From Marinilabiliales bacterium (lineage in GTDB: Bacteria; Bacteroidota; Bacteroidia; Bacteroidales; BM523): DNA of 11,281 nt. Positions 7,769 to 11,281 of the stretch are shown one piece after another; within the stretch, counting starts at the first letter, position 1, and the number at the start of each line of letters is the position of its first letter. The notes under the pieces are model-generated. The model saw only the letters and a list, made by a program, of their open reading frames with translations. It ran no database searches and was not told the DNA's origin. A program made the position numbers and the translations under genes. The stretch lies in NCBI GenBank assembly GCA_002869425.1, contig PKSZ01000148.1, positions 1-11,281 on the forward strand, in the 5' to 3' direction.

Positions 7769-10183
7769 TTGAAATTCCGATTATTAATATTGATAATTAT
7801 ATTCTGGCAAAGTGTTTCTGCACAAAGAATCTATCAAAGCGGAATGCCATTTGTAACAAATTATTCCCCTAAAGTATACAATGGCCATCCGCAGAATTGG
7901 GCTATTAAGCAGGATAAAAACAAGTTATTGTATGTTGCCAACAACCAACAGATAATGGAATATGATGGTGTGTCCTGGAATTTCATTCTAACACCATTTG
8001 TCTCTTCGATACGATCACTGGAATTGGATGATACCGGGAAAATATACCTGGGTTCTAATAATGAATTCGGATATTTACATAAAGATTCAATAGGAAATTT
8101 CTCGTATACTAGCTTGTCGAATAATATAATCTCTGAGTATCCCGACTTTGGTGAAGTAAGAAGAATTCTCATTCAGGATCAAAAGGTTTACTTTGTTGCA
8201 TACAATTATGTATTCTGTTTTGAAAACGATAAATACAGCAGTTGGTATACGGAAACGAATTTCAGATATGGATTTAAAGTCAACAATAATATTTACATTC
8301 GTGAAGAAGGTATTGGTCTGAACATATTAAAAAACAAAACATTAGAGCCAATCGAGGGTACAGAAATTCTTGCCGATAAAGACATCCACTTCTTACTTCC
8401 TTTTAATGATACCTGCATGCTGGCTGGAACAAGATACCACGGCCTTTATACTATTGGAAAGTCAACAGTTAAATTTCATACAAATGCCGACGAGTACATC
8501 AGCGCACACAACCTGTATCACGGAATCAGACTACAAAATGGATTATTTGCCCTTGCAACTGATTTTGGAGGTGTTTTGATCATTGATGAATCTGGCAGAC
8601 TAATTCAATTAATCAACAAAAATACAGGATTGCAGAACGAAACCATAAACTATGTTTACGAGGACCGCGATAACAATTTGTGGATAGCATTAAACATTGG
8701 TATTGCTTCTGTTTCTATTAACAATCCATTGACTCATTTTGGAGAAGAATCCGGGCTTAATGGCCTTGTTGTTGCTTTGAAAAACTACAAAAATAAATTG
8801 TATGCCGGAACGATGCAGGGAATTTTTTATCTCACAGAAAAAGAAACCCTGAATAAAAACCGGGAGCCCAATTATAAGTTTAATAAGATTCCTGATTTTG
8901 CAAACAGCTGCCTTGACCTGGAAATTTTTCAGGATGACTTATATTTTACAACTACTGATGGCTTATACAAACTCAATGGTAACAAAGCTGAAAAAATCAC
9001 CGATGTACAAATCGGACATATGATTTATCCTTACAAAAAAGACACTAACTATATGTTTGTTGCCGCTGCCAATGGAATCAATCTTTTAAAAAAAGACAAC
9101 CAGAAACTAGAATTCTTGGGCATGCTTGAAGGTGTTGATTCCGAAACACGTAGAATTGTTGAAGACAACTACGGTAGATTGTGGGTTGGCGACCAGCAAA
9201 AAGGTTTGGATCTCATTCTATTTGAAGACGAACCCAATACCAAACCCACCATTGTTCAAATTGACAGTACATGTGGTTTGCCGCATTTCGACGAAATAAA
9301 CCAGCATTTTCTTGATGGAAGAGTTTTTGTTGATTTGGGATCTGGGATATACGAATACCAGGTTCATGGCAAAGACACTAACGACATTCACTTTGTTAAA
9401 ACAGATAAGTACCCTTTACGATATCCAGAATCGAACAACCTGATAAGTTATTCCGATTTATCCAAAATTTCAGATAAAGAAATATGGGTCAATGGATCAA
9501 TTAGAGTATTTAAGCTTGAATGGAGTGACTCTACCGGGGAATATGAATTATGGGACAACCCTTTCAGAAGAATATCCAGAACTTCATTTTTTGCCTTTAT
9601 GACCGATACCCTTACAAATAAGCTTTGGTTTGGCGGATCAGATGGTTTGTACTGTTATAATATGAATTATACACTTCATGAAATAAAAGACCAGATAACC
9701 CTCATTCGAAAAGTAAGAATAGCTAAAGATTCTACAATCTTTCAGGGAGCAGGGCAAGGAAATATTGGAGAACTTTTTCATCCTGAATTAAAATATAAGT
9801 ACAACAGCCTTGAAGTGGAATTCAGTCTGCCTTTCTTTGAAAATGAAGAAAAAAACTCCTACTCGTATATGCTGGAAGGATTCGATGATACGTGGTCGGA
9901 ATGGACAGATGAAACGAAAGCTGTATTTACCAATATTCCTGCCGGAGAATATACATTTAAAGTAGAAGGAAAAAATATTTACGGTATTATTGCTAAGCCT
10001 GCAGAATTTAAAATAATTATTTTGTCACCCTGGTACAAAACATGGTGGGCGTATATTATTTACACTGTAAGTTTTGTGTTATTTATTCTGCTTTTTTCAA
10101 AACTTTACGCCAGCAGGCTGAAAAATGCCAATCTTCGTCTTGAAAGAATTATTGACGACAGAACCCGAGAAATTATCAGATAA
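7769..10183 (+). CDS. Reg_prop/Y_Y_Y beta-propeller sensor, N-terminal part ended by an in-frame TAA
   Basis: These 804 codons encode the periplasmic sensing half of a transmembrane regulator. The start is TTG at 7769: it gives a good signal peptide (residues 1-18, cleavage after VSA), no upstream in-frame ATG exists, and the first in-frame ATG (Met26) would delete the signal. Residues about 40-640 form a beta-propeller with two-component-regulator repeats such as YEDRDNNLWIA (297-307), VEDNYGRLWVG (464-474) and NKLWFGGSDGLY (617-628). A Y_Y_Y domain (about 678-752, with YSYMLEGFDDTWSEW) follows, then one membrane helix (about 759-781) and the start of a coiled coil. The frame ends at TAA 10181-10183, but identical-frame coding resumes immediately, so the gene is probably split by a nonsense change. 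Taken alone, the product would have no output domain. The ligand is unknown; the domain calls are secure. Confidence 0.9.
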   Translation: MKFRLLILIIIFWQSVSAQRIYQSGMPFVTNYSPKVYNGHPQNWAIKQDKNKLLYVANNQQIMEYDGVSWNFILTPFVSSIRSLELDDTGKIYLGSNNEFGYLHKDSIGNFSYTSLSNNIISEYPDFGEVRRILIQDQKVYFVAYNYVFCFENDKYSSWYTETNFRYGFKVNNNIYIREEGIGLNILKNKTLEPIEGTEILADKDIHFLLPFNDTCMLAGTRYHGLYTIGKSTVKFHTNADEYISAHNLYHGIRLQNGLFALATDFGGVLIIDESGRLIQLINKNTGLQNETINYVYEDRDNNLWIALNIGIASVSINNPLTHFGEESGLNGLVVALKNYKNKLYAGTMQGIFYLTEKETLNKNREPNYKFNKIPDFANSCLDLEIFQDDLYFTTTDGLYKLNGNKAEKITDVQIGHMIYPYKKDTNYMFVAAANGINLLKKDNQKLEFLGMLEGVDSETRRIVEDNYGRLWVGDQQKGLDLILFEDEPNTKPTIVQIDSTCGLPHFDEINQHFLDGRVFVDLGSGIYEYQVHGKDTNDIHFVKTDKYPLRYPESNNLISYSDLSKISDKEIWVNGSIRVFKLEWSDSTGEYELWDNPFRRISRTSFFAFMTDTLTNKLWFGGSDGLYCYNMNYTLHEIKDQITLIRKVRIAKDSTIFQGAGQGNIGELFHPELKYKYNSLEVEFSLPFFENEEKNSYSYMLEGFDDTWSEWTDETKAVFTNIPAGEYTFKVEGKNIYGIIAKPAEFKIIILSPWYKTWWAYIIYTVSFVLFILLFSKLYASRLKNANLRLERIIDDRTREIIR
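10181..10183 (+). other. In-frame TAA splitting the sensor gene
   Basis: The TAA falls in the coiled-coil linker between EIIR and KDELELIN. Directly after it the same frame stays open for 366 codons to the window edge and encodes the domains expected next in such proteins. The other linkers in this protein read IKQQKEEI and IIKQKEQI, with Gln just before the Lys-Glu, so the ancestral codon was probably CAA and one C-to-T change made the stop. TAA is the normal stop of pbpC and of the phosphatase here, so codon reassignment is unlikely. Confidence 0.85.
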
Positions 10184-11281
10184 AAAGATGAACTTGAATT
10201 GATTAATGCCGAGCTTGAAAAGCTTTCCATCGTAGCCAGAGAAACAGATAACGCCATAATGATTATGGATGTTAATGGATATTTTGAATGGCTAAATGAA
10301 GGGTTTACCCGCCTCTACGGTTACACACTTGAGAAGTTAATCAATGAAAACAGTATCAACATACAGGAATTCAGCAACAATACCCATATAAAAGAAATTT
10401 TTCAAGAATGCCTGAATACCAAAAAAGCCGTTATCTACGAATCGTATATTGAAACCAGAGAAAAGCAAAAGAAATGGACGCAAACTACGCTAACTCCTAT
10501 TCTGGACGATAACCATAACATTACCAAAGTAGTTGCCATTGACAGTGATATTAATGAAATTAAAAGAGCAGAAGAGGAAATCAAGCAGCAAAAAGAAGAG
10601 ATTTTATCTCAACGTGACAAACTGGAAGAGATAAACAAAGAGCTGGAAAAACTTTCTATTGTAGCCAGTGAAACAGACAATGCCATTATTATAATGGATG
10701 CTGCGGGCAACTTTGAATGGATTAATGAAAGCCTCACAAAAATATACGGTTATACACTAGAGCAATTCATAGAAAAAAAGGGCCGGAGTATTATCAATTC
10801 CAGTTCCAACCCAAATATCAAATCCATATTACAAAAGTGTATTACACACAAAGAAAGTACAACTTACGAATCGCTAACAAAAACCGCTATTGGAAAAACC
10901 ATTTGGACCCAAACCACACTTACTCCCATTTTAGATGAACAGGGTGAAATTCAAAAGTTAATTGCCATAGATACAGATATTTCAAAGATTAAAAAGGCTG
11001 AACTTGAAATCATAAAACAAAAAGAACAGATACAAGCACAAAGCGATCTGCTTAGTCAAACCAACAACGAGCTTGAGAAAAACAACATCCTAATAACAGA
11101 TAGTATTAAATATGCCAAACGCATACAGGAATCTATTCTACCGAAGCCCTCTTCAATAAGAAGTGTTTTACCTGATTCATTTGTATTATACAAACCCAGG
11201 GATATTGTATCGGGTGACTTTTACTGGATGCATAAAGATGAGAACAAAATTACAATTGCCGTTTCAGATTGTACAGGCCAT
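10184..11281 (+). pseudogene. PAS-PAS-SpoIIE phosphatase part of the sensor, downstream of the stop (partial)
   Basis: This is the cytoplasmic output half of the gene that starts at 7769, in the same frame. It is open for 366 codons and runs off the window. A coiled coil (KDELELINAELEKL) leads to PAS domain 1 (from 10223), a second coiled coil, PAS domain 2 (from 10652), a third coiled coil, and a SpoIIE/PP2C-type phosphatase beginning at SIKYAKRIQESILP (11102). Conserved metal-binding Asp positions are visible in SGDFYW (11216) and DCTGH (11267). Such phosphatases usually act on phosphorylated anti-sigma-factor antagonists in partner-switching pathways. As a separate gene it would need TTG 10199 or ATG 10259 (the latter inside PAS 1), and I see no promoter-like box close by. 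It is therefore either the broken 3' half of one gene, a readthrough product, or full length if the stop is a sequence error. The undamaged coding suggests any inactivation is recent. Confidence 0.8.
10223..11080 (+). repeat. Tandem duplication of a PAS plus coiled-coil unit (2 x 143 codons)
   Basis: Two consecutive units, 10223-10651 and 10652-11080, each run from LSIVA to NELEK or KELEK. They align without gaps; by hand I count about 69 identities in the first 127 residues (about 54%). Shared segments include ETDNAI, IYGYTLE or LYGYTLE, WTQTTLTPILD and AIDxDI. This indicates an internal duplication of a PAS domain with its linker, old enough for the DNA to have diverged. PAS domains commonly bind small ligands or cofactors or relay signals; no cofactor is identifiable here. 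Confidence 0.88.

Noticed and set aside
10181..10183. TAA read as an amino acid through an alternative genetic code.
   Set aside because: pbpC and the phosphatase both end in TAA at the expected family lengths, and no other in-frame TAA occurs within the well-formed genes.
10188..10202. ATG at 10188 as a reinitiation start after the in-frame stop.
   Set aside because: It is in another frame and reaches TGA after four codons, so it cannot produce the PAS-SpoIIE protein.

Overview
The window looks like ordinary chromosomal sequence from a Bacteroidota bacterium, probably an environmental Bacteroidia- or Cytophagia-like lineage; I cannot place it further. The evidence is the AT-rich base composition, the lack of Shine-Dalgarno sequences, exact matches to the Bacteroidota -7 promoter box (TAnnTTTG) before three genes, two lipoproteins, and a Reg_prop/Y_Y_Y propeller sensor of a type abundant in this phylum.

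Layout: (1) 1-4350, minus strand: the first 1450 codons of a large alpha-2-macroglobulin-like lipoprotein with an intact thioester motif; its C-terminus lies outside the window. (2) 4351-4475: a divergent promoter region. (3) 4476-6803, plus strand: pbpC, a class A penicillin-binding protein of the PBP1C type. (4) 6805-7641, minus strand: an e(P4)/class C acid phosphatase lipoprotein, convergent with pbpC with one base between the stop codons. (5) 7642-7768: a second divergent promoter region. (6) 7769-11281, plus strand: a large sensor gene interrupted by an in-frame TAA at 10181-10183. The part before the stop encodes signal peptide, beta-propeller, Y_Y_Y domain, one membrane helix and the start of a coiled coil. 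The part after it, in the same frame and open to the window end, encodes two very similar PAS domains and the start of a SpoIIE/PP2C-type serine phosphatase.

The first two genes form the conserved pairing of a bacterial alpha-2-macroglobulin with PBP1C. By a published hypothesis, the macroglobulin traps proteases that enter the periplasm while PBP1C repairs damaged murein. The phosphatase lipoprotein probably salvages nucleotides or other phosphate esters in the periplasm. The sensor would carry a periplasmic signal to a cytoplasmic phosphatase output, probably through partner switching.

The strongest anomaly is the in-frame stop, which reads best as a single CAA-to-TAA change in the coiled coil between membrane helix and PAS domains. 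I see no mobile element, CRISPR array, RNA gene or unknown multi-gene system here.
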